A stretch of DNA of 64,000 nucleotides from Metallyticus violacea (taxonomy: Eukaryota > Arthropoda > Insecta > Mantodea > Metallyticidae), in contig CM060833.1 of assembly GCA_030762175.1 (NCBI GenBank), positions 7,567,001 through 7,631,000 on the forward strand, in the 5' to 3' direction. Made by a program: the position numbers and the translations under genes. Below, in pieces: positions 9,860 through 20,519 of this stretch. Positions within the stretch are counted from its first letter, which is position 1. Each line of letters opens with the position of its first letter. The notes beneath the pieces were generated by a model. It made no database searches. It was not told where the DNA came from and was given only the letters and a program-made list of their open reading frames with translations.

Positions 9860-10985
9860 GTTAAAGGCAATTAAAATTGTAATTTATTAAAAATGAAAAC
9901 TAATAATCATTATTAATGAAAATAGGTATTTTAAATACTTAATACTTTTATTACATATTTAAAGTACTTAAAGATTTTTTTATATACAAGCAACAAGATG
10001 TTTTTTTAAGGAATCAGCTGCTTGTCAGAACATTTTTCATCGTGGAAAAAGAGAACATTCTTCTGCTGAAGTGAGTGTAGCATATTTAAAACTGCTTTTT
10101 TGGGACTCTTACCACAACTCACCCTTCAGGATTACTGGAAATGTTGAATATAAAGTACTTTTGAATAGTCATGGCAAATGAGCCAAAGATACACAGTAGT
10201 TTCTGGTAGAGTTCTTTTTCTTTTTGTGTTTAGAGGGGAATCAGGTTAGTATCTCTCTTCAGTATTGAACATGTAGTAGGAATGGTTTATTGCACAGTTT
10301 TATCGTCATCTTTCTTGCTTGCAATTGTTTGTTACATTTAAGCAGCTGAGAAGTTACCCCCCACAACCAATTTCCTAGAATTGCCTCGTGCAGTTTGTTA
10401 GTCACCAGGACTATTCAGAATTACAATATTCCCTCATCCTCTCATTTCTTGATATATTTATGTGAGAGGTAACCATGGTTCCTTTCACTAATACTGCCAT
10501 GTGTGGCTGAAGTCATTTAGGCACGGACTCGTGAGTGGGAGATCTGAGCTTAGAATTTTACTAGGACTGACTGACTCCCTAATTGAAGTTTTTACCAGAT
10601 TTTCCTCGGTTATAAACAGCAAATGCTGGGGAGGTACCCTAAACTTAGGCCTGGAATGCTTTGTTTCTTTAAAAAAAAAATATCCTTTCCCCATTTGTCA
10701 TTTCATTTTATTTCATGTATCAATGTCCACCACCTGTGGTGTCTCATTAGTAAAAATGGGCATTAGACACTAAAACTGATGAAGTTTCTGCTGTTTAAAG
10801 AGCTTAAGTGAAGAATGGGTAAAGGAAACTGTTTGAAAAGAAATTTATAACAAGATTCTCAATATATATTTTGGCGAGGTGAACGTACTCTTAAATTTTT
10901 GTAACTTTTTTTAACTTTGATATATTGACATTCTTTATGTACTTTTTAAAATGTGCAAATAATTGCAGAAAAAATCCAACAGCCT
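9860..10985. repeat. Dispersed repeat copy 1 (with a SINE inside)
   Basis: Collinear with 25370-26240. Shared stretches include TTATTAATGAAAATAG, TGTTTTTTTAAGG, GAGAACA, TAACCATG.TTCCTTTCACTAAT and TTTAAAGAGC.TAAGTGAA. Copy 1 is longer because SINE A copy 3 is inserted after TTCACTAAT. No coding similarity is recognised. Confidence 0.7.
10493..10775 (+). mobile_element. SINE family A copy 3
   Basis: Plus orientation. It begins with a tRNA-like head (CTGCCATGTGTGGCTGAAG, then GGCACGGACTCGTGAG), contains GGTACCCTAAACTTAGGCCTGGAATGC in pieces, and ends TCATTAGTAAAAATGGGCATTAGACAC. The likely target duplication is ACTAAT (10487-10492) and ACTGAT (10775-10780), one mismatch. The related repeat at 26034-26055 lacks the insert. 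Confidence 0.85.
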
Positions 10986-11057
10986 TTCTGCTGCCTGTCT
11001 ATTCCCTGATAAAGGAAATGGGCATATAATTTAATGAAGATAAATATCCAAATAACT

Positions 11058-11259
11058 TAATTGATATCATTGTATGATTCAGTTGAACTACACACTCTTA
11101 AAGTTTCACTTACTTTTCATAAATGTATGGAACCGGTTTCGAGAACATTTTGTTCCCATCTTCAGCCAGGCTAAAGTTCAACTGTCAGATCATTCGTTGA
11201 AAAGTAAGTGAAGCTTTAAGAGTGTGTAGTTCAACTGAATCATACAATGATATCAATTA
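11058..11259. mobile_element. Hairpin terminus of a Penelope-like element (62-base inverted arms)
   Basis: Left arm 11058-11119 and right arm 11198-11259 are reverse complements with one mismatch in 62. The 78-base centre holds GGAACCGGTTTCGAGAAC...GTTCCCATCTTCAGCC. The same motif type (GAAACnnGT, short stem, CCCATCATCAGC) flanks the GIY-YIG remnants at 12.5 and 15.8 kb, which is why it is assigned to a Penelope-like family. Confidence 0.55.
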
Positions 11260-11269
11260 ATATGATTGG

Positions 11270-12500
11270 CTTCACTGTGGAAGTTCCAATTTACATTTAA
11301 GTTTTTAAATCCAAATAACTGTTTCCACTAAGGAAGAAACCATTAAGTATCCCATTACAATTAGAAGGGAAAGCACTTGTAGAAACAGTAAAGCTAAATA
11401 TTTAAAAATTGATACCAAATTATCAATTAAGAAACTGATAATATATGCAGTAAAGCTGAGAAAAAAATTTACACTTTAAAAGACTATCGGGGAAAAAATA
11501 TGGAAGTACTATACAATCTTTACAATACATAATACAAAATATGTATTAAACTTCTAACTGTTGTAATGAACAATGATTGGGAAGGTAGAGAAAAAATTAT
11601 TTATATCAGCATCTCCCATGCCACCAGCAACCAACCAACTTTTAAATGTTTGTGGAGAAATATTAATAACTACAAATGTGGAAAAGCTTAATATATTACA
11701 AAACCAAATTCTTTGTAATATCAGAAACTGTTGAAACAACCCGAATACTTGCTATGCAGATCTACAAATAATCCAAGTATTAATTTCAATATTGAAAAAA
11801 TTGCTGTTACAAAGATTACCCCATAATAACCTAGGGGAAAAAAATTAGAAATAAACTTAAAAACCAAACTAAGCTTCCTAAGATCCATGAAACTAAAACT
11901 TCCTCACTTAAAGGAAAACTTGCAGATAAGAACAAGTTTGTTGGACCTCTGTGATATTTAATATTGTCTAGTGTTATAAAAGAATCAAAATAATGAGAAA
12001 ATCCATGTATTTTAAAATAAATATTGCTATAAAACAAATTTAAGATCTGCTGCTAAAGAATGGTTACATATTTTTACTGACTGATCCAGCTTACCAAATA
12101 ATGGTGGTACTGGTGCAGTTGCTTGCTCTTTTCCTTTCACAGATTAGATTTAAATACTACAAATTTTGATGGTGATATTTTAGCACTCTTTTTCAGCTTA
12201 CAAAATCTTTTGTGTCAAATGAAAACTTTGGGATAGCTGTAATACTATTGATTCAAAAGCAACTATCATGGCCATAGTATCTGACACATCAGCTAAAAGT
12301 CATGTTACAAAACTCAAAAACTATCAAATTAATTAAGAGTAGTATTTCAATGAATACTTGACACATTGGAGCAGAAAGTAATTGAAAAAAAAAAAAAGGA
12401 TAGCAAAATCTGGTCCTCTGTCCTATTACTATCAAAGGCAGTATGAGGTTAACTCTAGGAACATACAAATGTATATATAAACAATGTAATGCAGTTTTTT
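11270..12500. other. AT-rich intergenic DNA
   Basis: No gene. Several open frames of 60-76 codons occur on the minus strand, but none shows family similarity or coding character. Confidence 0.5.
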
Positions 12501-12504
12501 TCAC

Positions 12505-12765
12505 ACTAACTCCATTCACTTACATAAAAATCTGAACATATGTTTCAGGAGTGATCCCTCCCATCTTCAGCCTGTAGATAAACTGTTGTTATACGTGGTG
12601 GTTGGGTCTCTAGATGTTCTTGTGGCGGCATCTGTTGGTTCTATTAGGAATTTGTGCGTTCATCCATTGGAGGGAAATCGAAATTCATCAAATTATCCTT
12701 ATTTTTTGTAATGAAAATGTTTTCCCAAGTGGAAAGTTCTATTACGTTATGAAGTTGTTTCAATA
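12505..12765 (-). mobile_element. Penelope-like element 3' end (coding tail plus terminal repeat)
   Basis: Read on the minus strand, MNFDFPPMDERTNS is followed further on by QAEDGRDHS and the terminal motif CTGAAGATGGGAGGGATCAC...GAAACATATG. The copy at 16094-16306 on the plus strand reads MNFDFLLLDELSKF ... AADDGRDLSQN. The shared order of motifs identifies both as the same family. Decay is heavy. Confidence 0.6.
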
Positions 12766-12834
12766 GTTTTATCTCAATAGTTTCAATAGTGTTTTGGGAA
12801 TCCGGAAAAAAGAACACTTTAGAAATATTTGCTT

Positions 12835-12900
12835 AAAACAAATTGATAAATCAGCAATAGCAGCGCACTTTTGAAATAAAAATCATGAAATTAAACCAGA
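12835..12900 (+). mobile_element. Penelope-like GIY-YIG domain fragment
   Basis: The plus-strand reading KSAIAAHF*NKNHEIKPEI matches the segment at 15962-16020 (KSAIAAHFWSKNHEIKPEV). SAIAxHxxxxxH is the (S/A)A(I/V)AxH motif that I recall from the GIY-YIG endonuclease domain of Penelope-like retroelements. It lies in opposite orientation to the neighbouring 3' end at 12505-12765. Confidence 0.6.
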
Positions 12901-12969
12901 GATCACTAACTCACTAACAACATGTCTCCTCATCCTATGATTTAAATGCCCTGCAATATTATCTCTGGG

Positions 12970-14430
12970 GGGGCATTAAAGGAAAAAGCGGAAGAGAAAT
13001 CCATTTGATGAATTGAAAATAACAGTCGTGAAGATATTTCCATTTTGCAGAGGGTAATGGTTAATTTCATTAGTTGATGCCAGAAGCGTATGGAAAATAA
13101 AGTGACAGTTCCAGCATCTTCGTACTTGATAATGGTGAGTAAATGTATATTTTGAATATTAGTAATAACTTAGATCATAACTGCAAATTTTCTGACTCCC
13201 ATTCACCGCAGCACCAGCTTGAACTGACTGATGGCATTATATGTGGAGCAGTCCTGGGAAGGATAACTTATATATCTCATACTGGAGCAAAGACTTCAAC
13301 AAATATCACAATCTATTCTGAGTAATATTGGTTATTTCAGACCATGATGTTACCATCATGTATTTCATCCTCCTTGGTTCTTTGCCGGGTAGGGGACATT
13401 AAAGCACTGTTAAAAATTGCCAGGTAACTGGGTCTTACTCTCTTTTGCATTGGGGGTTCAGTCTTTTAAGTTTTCTCTCTCAATAAGAGTTTTCTTTGTG
13501 ACAAATGTGATCAATCCATCTTTATTTAATTTGCATTAAGTGTAAATCAATTGTTCTTATACCCTTCCCCATAATTTTAAAACTCTTCTATGGCAATGGT
13601 TTATATACATTTGCAGAATCCTTGCGATCTCAGCTGTTGCCTTCAATGTTTCAAAACTACATAGGAGAACTGATTTCCATTACTCTGCAATATTTTAAGT
13701 TTGTTTATAGGGAAATATGGGACCTTTATGTTGGATAGAGCTGTACAAAGGGAACATTTGCCTTCTTAATGTGGCTATTAACTTCGACATTGGCACCATC
13801 ATCAATTGCCTCCTTGGCCTAATGGTTGGCATTGCTGAATGCTGGCTGGAAAGTTCATAGTTTGATCAGTGGTACTTACTTAGAAATGTTCTGTGTCCAC
13901 CTAGCCTCAAGATGATAACTGGGTAGCTACCTGATGGAAAGCTAGTGGCCCCATATTGCAAATGCCATGTGGCAGTGCCTGGTGAGGTGCAGTGTTGATA
14001 ACATGCACCCCTACAACACTACACTCTTTTCATATTATGATAGAATGCAGCAGTCCTGCAGGAAGCCTTGGCCCTCTGGGGCTGTTTGGCTGAGGATTGT
14101 TTATTATTGGCACCATCTACTGTTGAATTGAATTTGAATTTATTTCTACTTAATAATACAACAAGCTTCCACAACACTTTTATAATCACTCAGTCACACA
14201 AGAAAATGCAACCATAGTCACTCTAGTAAATTATCCTGAGTAGTTGTGTGACCAAGTTGCCCAAATAGTTTCAACTTTGCAGTTACTCAACTGTAACGCA
14301 ACATTTTTGTACACCTACAAAATTAACTCAATCCAACTTAAATTATGTTTCTGCGTGATTTGGTTCCTCATTTCTTACTTATTTTCTTCAACCATTTTCT
14401 TTTAACCTTGCCTAAATAATTCCCAAGATT
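12970..14430. other. Intergenic DNA
   Basis: No supported gene. A short open frame at 13143-13325 has no recognised similarity. The stretch around 13780-14100 is more GC-rich and may be an old repeat I cannot name. Confidence 0.4.
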
Positions 14431-14850
14431 TTCTGCCTTGTTTTCATATTACCCTAATCTCTATTGGTAAATTATCCCACTTCTCAATCCTAAGTTTTGC
14501 TCTCAATTCTTTAGTTTCTCCACATCCCACAATTGCATGCCAGTGTCTATCTTGCATTCCACACATTAGACATTCCTGTATATTTAAATCTCCTCTTATT
14601 CCTTTCAGGTTCACTATCCCTGTCTGGGCCCATGCTATTCCCTTCCTCTTCCACCTGTCACCCTCATCCACATAATTCTCTCTACTCCGTATTTCCTCTA
14701 ACACCCTTATAAACACTCAATGACGTTTTAATACTAAAACTGTCTAATGTCTCCTGTCGTTCCATATCACCAATTCTTTATTTAATTTCTCTGCAGAAAC
14801 CTCTTTCTTCTTCTATTCAAGCCACCCATGCCCAAGCCATTTTTTCCATA
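14430..14850 (-). mobile_element. LINE 3'-end fragment with C-terminal zinc-knuckle-like motif
   Basis: A 90-codon minus-strand frame (14444-14716) reads KGIAWAQTGIVNLKG, then ECLMCGMQDRHWHAIVGC (CxxC...H...C), then ELRAKLRIEKW. This is the usual layout of the far C-terminus of non-LTR retrotransposon ORF2. It belongs to the same family as 1975-2153. Traces such as WLGHGWLE are read upstream. Confidence 0.6.
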
Positions 14851-15043
14851 ATCTCATTGAATCTAACAACCCAAGTATTTCCTCCCCTCATTTTCTCTTG
14901 CATCACTAGACAGTGTTAACATCTGTTGTTGGTAGGAACTTAAAGTTTATACATATTAAAAAATATATTTACTTGTTTCATCTCATTAAAACAGTGAAAC
15001 TGAAAAAATTTATACATGCAATTTTAAAATCAATAATCAACTA

Positions 15044-15337
15044 TTTTTTTTTTTTTTTGAATGGTCCTTTAATGCCCGTTTTTACTATTGAGGCACCATA
15101 GGTGATGAACACTGATGATACATTAAATGAAATGATATATTGGGAGAGGATTTTTTTTAAGGAAGGAAACGTTTCAGGCCTAAGTTTTAGGGTACCTCCT
15201 CAGCATTTGCCAATTATGAGGACAGAGGAAAACCTGGAAAAAACCTCAGTCAGGGAGGACGGTCCTGGCAGGATTTGAACCTCAGACCTCCTGCTCATGA
15301 GCCTGCGCCTTAATGGCCTCGGCCACCCGTAGCGGTC
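15044..15337 (-). mobile_element. SINE family A copy 4
   Basis: Near full length, reverse orientation, starting with a T-run (poly(A) tail on the minus strand) at 15043-15058. Landmarks: TTTAATGCCCGTTTTTACTA, GGTACCTCCTCAGCATTTGC, and the tRNA-like head read in reverse (ATTTGAACC, GGCCTCGGCCACCCGTAGCGG). No convincing target duplication was seen. Confidence 0.85.
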
Positions 15338-15420
15338 TGCTAGTGATGAAAGACCAACATCACCCATTTATACTGGAATGCATAGTTAATTTTCCAAATG
15401 TTTTGGTGCTTTGCACATAT

Positions 15421-15690
15421 AAGGGTTGTCCAAATTAAACTAAGACTTTTGACATAGAGTAGTAGCTTCACATGCAGAACTTTGTGTGTAAGGAAGTAGA
15501 CTCGTATGGTCTGATGGTGCAGTGTGTTGTTTACATGTGCAGCAGCATGAACTGAATTTGTTCACAATAGGGGTTTGTCCAAACGGGCCTAGTGAGCAGT
15601 AATTCAATATTTGAAGGCTGAAGGTGTTAGTGGAGCCAAAATTGTCATTGTATTGTGATAAATAGAGGCATAATTTACTGGTAATGCTAT
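15421..15690 (+). mobile_element. Mariner-like element, 5' end copy 1
   Basis: Begins AGGGTTGTCCAAATTAAAC, a terminus type common in mariners. At 15599-15646 one frame reads VIQYLKAEGVSGAKIV, the first helix-turn-helix region of mariner transposases. The rest of the transposase is missing and a Penelope-like fragment follows. Confidence 0.65.
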
Positions 15691-15820
15691 ACAGTTTTGT
15701 GTATATTATGTATGTATTGCCAATGCATTAGCCTACATAGTTGGGCAGGCAAGAAAAGCATAGTTTAAGTAAAATTGTACTTACGAAGCTGTTGACAATA
15801 GAGTGGTAATACATCCTACA

Positions 15821-16295
15821 TTAATGTATTCAACTTGTAAACTCTAACTCCACTTACTTTTTTAAGAGACTAGTTTTGGGAAAGGTCCCTCCCATCATCG
15901 GCTGCTGTTGACTGTTGTTCAAAACAGTAAGAAATTTAGGATATTTGGTTGAAACAGGTAGACAAATCAGCAATTGCAGCTCATTTTTGGAGCAAAAATC
16001 ATGAGATAAAACCAGAAGTCAAATTACTGAAACAACTTCACAACCCAATCCACTTGAGAGAGAATTTTCATTTTAAAAAGCAAGCTTAACTTAATGAATT
16101 TTGATTTTCTGCTGCTGGATGAACTCAGCAAGTTTCTACTAGAACCACGGGACACCGCCACAGGGACACATGTGTATCCATCCACCGTTTCGAACAACAC
16201 TCAGTCAATAGCAGCTGATGATGGGAGGGACCTCTCCCAAAACTTGTCTTTTAAAAAAGTATGTGGAGTTAGTGTTAACAAGTTGGATACATTAA
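15821..16295 (+). mobile_element. Penelope-like 3' end flanked by inverted terminal repeats
   Basis: Outer arms 15821-15925 and 16187-16295 are imperfect reverse complements (CAACTTGT...AACTCCAC, CCCATCATCGGCTGCT, TTGTTC). Between them the plus strand encodes KSAIAAHFWSKNHEIKPEV, then LLKQLHNP, RENFHFKKQ and a stop. The frame at 16094-16306 reads MNFDFLLLDELSKF to AADDGRDLSQNLSFKK and runs into the right arm. The (S/A)AIAxH motif and flanking inverted pLTRs fit a 5'-truncated Penelope-like element. Confidence 0.62.
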
Positions 16296-16689
16296 AGCAG
16301 AATTAGTTTGAAAAGATAGATAAGGGGATAGCGGAGAGAGGAAGGCCAGCTTGGTACACTAAGAGGTAGCATGGCTTGGGATAGTATTAGTGTTAGAGAG
16401 GAAAGTGAAGTGCTAGGAGAAACATGTAACTACACATCTGCTCCCAGGGAATGCTAGAACAAAGAATAGGATGAATATTATGTAAGTTGTATTTTAAAAT
16501 GTGATTTATTTTTTAAAATAAATAAAGTGTATAGCTTAACTCTCAATATGTGATCCCCAAAGCTCCATCCCTGATATATTGTTGATTTAGTTGGGAAGGG
16601 ACTTTGAGTCGCACAACTCTACCCAGGTCATGAGGCAATTTTACAAGATTTAAGCGTTTAGTTCGACCTGGGGTGAAACAGTAGACAAT

Positions 16690-17200
16690 GTATATGGAAA
16701 TGCATGTCAGTCAGATGGTGTGATGAATTTCATGATGGATATGATTACACAGAGGATATTGTCATGCACATACAAAGGTTGCCCAAATGACACTAAAAGT
16801 TTTTCAAGTGGAGCAGTAGCTTAACTATACAGAGCTTTGTGTTTGCTCTGGTAGGTGGCATTGTATGTAAGAAAGCAGACTAGTATGGTCTGATGAATAT
16901 ACTATACGTGTAGAAACGTGAACCAAATGCATTTCACAACATGGATTTGTCCAAACAGATCTAGTGAGCAATAATTCAATATTTGAAGGTGCTGTGGGGT
17001 CTAAATTTATACCATATGGTATGGAAATGCAAGTCTGTCGGGTGGTGTGGTGAATTTTATGATGGGTGTGATTACACTGAAATATGTAGGCTCAAGCTCA
17101 CTTAATCATAATGAGGAATCAATTTTAATCATAGATAACCTTGTAAGGGAGAATCTCCAAATCGCCATCTGAGAAATTATAGAAACGTTGTATTAAGCAA
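16690..17200 (+). mobile_element. Mariner-like element, copy 2, N-terminal half
   Basis: 16771-17010 is collinear with 15421-15690 (GGTTG.CCAAAT, GAGCAGTAGCTT, GTATGGTCTGATG, TTTGTCCAAACNG, AATTCAATATTTGAAGG). Farther on, 17128-17172 reads IIDNLVRENLQIAI before a stop, matching the linker of mariner transposases (LVxENRxITIRE). A segment of about 66 bases is present twice, at about 16691-16757 and 17024-17090. Confidence 0.65.
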
Positions 17201-17439
17201 GAGAACTGATTTTCCATCAATGGTTGGATAACACAAGTTTGCATGCATGGTGTCCCCTGAGTAGCAGAAGGCTTGGTGTATGGGTGCTTGCATCTGCTGT
17301 GTTATCAAGCAGAGGGGAGTCCATTTCCTGCAAGATTGGTTTTGAAGTCAACCAGGAACATTCTCCTCTTACTGGGACATTTGCTTGAACAGACAAGGTG
17401 ACTATGTATAGTGGATATGTCACCTATATATCCTTACTT

Positions 17440-18260
17440 CCTGTATGTTCATATATTCCAATAATAAATCTTTTACAGAAAAACGTCTCACTTTCATTTG
17501 GGAAAGATATATTTTTATTTATAGAAAAAGACTGCTCAACTTGCAAGATGTCACCAGTGCATATTTATACAGAGGAACTGTGTTAGCAATAATATTCTCA
17601 TGCAGTTCTACTATTAAATGTGTGACACAAAGTAAAAATGTTGAACACCTGAGGTTATTTCTCAGCATAACTTACATTTTAGTGAAAACTACACCATCCA
17701 CCTCACTTAGTACAACACTAACCTTCTGAGTACATCTTTAATTTATTCACATACTTTTTGAAGAGCCATACCTGAGGTCTTCAGTTTCTTGATACTGTCA
17801 GGACTGTCCACTTTATTGGTAATGGCCAATGCCAATAAAAATTCACTTAACAGACTGCAGAGTCAGAAGAAAATTTCTCTGTCTGATGTAACAGTGTTTA
17901 CAATAGAAAATCGCTGCTTTAAATCAGGTTACCTACCTTGTAATTACAGGGTATAGAGACTGAGATGTGTCAAATAATTGCTACTTACAGCATTATACAT
18001 GATAAGGGGATTAAATATCTGCTTAATATCAACAAGTGTTTTCACTGGGTTTATGGGCTCACAAAACCAGCCAGTAGAAAATGTTAATAATAAGATTATT
18101 TTCATATAAAGTAATATTTTTTAAAATGAAACAATAGTCATAACTACAGAGGAAATGAAAATAATAATGGCATTTACTGCATGTTTCTAATTGATTTTTA
18201 AAGTTTTATGCATAAAGACACCTGAACACGTAATATAATTTTTCACTGTTTCTGAATGAA
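17440..18260. other. Intergenic DNA
   Basis: Two overlapping open frames (17398-17586 and 17445-17729) show no recognisable protein similarity. No other feature seen. Confidence 0.4.
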
Positions 18261-18261
18261 T

Positions 18262-18538
18262 GAATAGTGTTTAATGTCCGTTTTTGCTACAGAGGCACCA
18301 GAGGCTATGGACATTGATGATATATGAGATGAAATGATATATTGGGAAAGGATTTATTTTTAAGGAAGGAATTTTTCCAGGCCTAAATTTAGGGTACCTC
18401 CCTGGCATTTCACAGCTATGAGGACTGAGGAAAACCTGGAGAAAACCCCAGCCAGGAAGGACAGTCTTAGCAGGAATTAAATTCCAGACCTGCTCACAGG
18501 TCCGCACCTTAACAACCTCGGCCACCCATGGCAGTCTG
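18262..18538 (-). mobile_element. SINE family A copy 5
   Basis: Reverse orientation. AATAGTGTTTAATGTCCGTT at the left, GGGTACCTCCCTGGCATTTC in the middle, and a tRNA-like head at the right (ACAACCTCGGCCACCCATGGC). No clear target duplication. Confidence 0.85.
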
Positions 18539-19174
18539 TCCTCAGATGTAGACCAATTAACATCCTTTGGTTTACTTAAAGAATACCATACAGCACAGAA
18601 ATTTGGAATGGTTGGGACAAAGAATTAGTTGACAAAAAACACATGTACATTAACAAAAATGGATGAAAATATCAACAAGAAGTTTACATACCACCAAAAA
18701 AGAGTATATATATATATTTTTTTTTTCTTTTTAAAGTTCTAAAGAGTATGACATGTTGGCTCCCCAGAATAAATTTATCACTATAATTTTATCAAGATAA
18801 ACTTAAAAGATGCAATACCAAATTACAAAAAGTGTGGAATTTATCAAATTAATTGCAAGGATTGTAGTTATATTTATGCACACAAAAAGGACTTTGGAAA
18901 TTAAAACTAAGTTGAATTTCATAAATATTACGTAAATATATACAAACAGCAAAAGTGGCTATTTCAGCACATTTCTTATTTAAAAATCATTACTAGGGTT
19001 CTGATTTATAGGTGCTAAAAATCGGGAAAATATTTATTTTTTATGTACTTAAAACACTTGAAATATGTGGCAAAAAAAAAAAGGAAAAATATTTAATTAT
19101 GTTTCCATTTTTTTGTGAATATAAATAATATACTGTATTTATCAATGCAATTTATGTTATGCCTTGCTGATTGC

Positions 19175-20511
19175 TGAAGAATTACAATACACAATGAGAT
19201 TCATCCTTAAGTTGTCCATTGCAAATGACCAATGATAATTGCGACACACTCTTATACTGGGAAAATGAATGCTCCATGTCACAAGATGTCAGTCTGATAA
19301 ATTTATAGCAGGGCATGTTGCTCACACTCACATCAATGTCCTTCTCTTGATATCCGTCTACCACACTTGAAATTTTACTTATAGTTTGAAATCTAATATA
19401 AGTCTGGAGATATTTTGTAACACTTGTGCTGTAAATCAACTAAGATTGTTAAGTTTTCTTGCGACGTCATGAACATGCTGAACTATTTCCGACAGAAGAA
19501 TCCCTTCCTTTTCAAGTTTGTCAGTTGTACTGCAGAGGAAACAAAAGTTAGCAGATATATATGCCAATTCATTTATTAACACTGTGTCACTTAACATTTC
19601 CTGAAGGATTCCAACTGGAGTTGCTTCTTCTTTGTTCAGTTCATTAACTACTGAGGCAAAACCATCAACATTTTATGCTTAATACTGGTCTGCAGTGAGA
19701 CATGTTCCCCACTGCATTATTACTGGGGTGAGAGGCAGAGGTATGTTATAACTTTCATTCTTGAATATGTGAATTCTTTTCAGCGACTTTATGAACACTT
19801 TTTTCCATTAGGAACCAATTTATCCACATTTGTCTAATTTCTTCACATAGCCATGCACAATGCATATAACATGGACAGTAAGAATGCTACTGCCTTCATG
19901 TATACTGCAGCATCTGTCAACAATAGTAAAACATTGTTGTACTTCACACCACCTGGCCACAAAATTTGCATTGTTTCATTAAATAATCTTGCAACAGTCA
20001 AGAGGTTTGCAGAAGTCATTTCTTGGCTTGTTAGCAGAAAGCATTTCTTTGAAATCACTTCATCATTTTTAATACCCCAACAATCTGTTGTAAAGTTTGT
20101 TGGTAAAGCTTTGGAAGAATATATTTTCCTCAAAGTTGACTCTTCAGGAATGTCAGTTTTTTAATATTTGGGGAGAAACTTCCTTAATATAGAATTATTT
20201 ATTTTAGAAAGGGGTATGTCAGCTGACACAAATGCCCAACCTAAATCTTCACAATAAACTGAAAACGTAGAAAGTTCTACAGAAGAACCTGGAACTGCAT
20301 CACTAATTACAGGTGTTTCTTCATCATGTGCGAAATTGTAGTGATATGTTTTTTGCCCTTTAGGTCTTGTGTAATTTGAGATCACTATTCAGCATTTATT
20401 GCTTTCCCACATGCTTGGCAGTAAAGGATGCATCCATCTGAATTAAAATTATCATTAAATTGCAACATATTGACACAAACAATAACTTCTTGTTGATTTT
20501 ACTTTAGGCAT
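19175..20511 (-). mobile_element. Decayed hAT transposon with CGGBP1-like N-terminus
   Basis: On the minus strand the start at 20511 reads MPKVKSTR and, after breaks, SDGCILYCQACGKAIN, a BED/CGGBP1-like zinc-finger N-terminus. An open frame of 96 codons (19843-20133) reads LPTNFTTDCWG then NVLLLLTDAAVYMKA, the catalytic region of hAT transposases of this type. At 19182-19439 the frame holds LTSCDMEHSFSQYKS, the hAT C-terminal dimerisation motif (S.DVERSFSxYK in relatives). The pieces are in the right order but separated by stops and frameshifts, so the element is inactive. No terminal repeats or 8-base duplication were located. Confidence 0.75.
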
Positions 20512-20519
20512 TGTAGTTT

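Noticed and set aside
16094..16306. 70-codon frame starting MNFDFLLLDEL as a separate small gene
   Set aside because: The same start occurs at 12.7 and 24.98 kb in transposon context; it is the tail of the Penelope-like element.
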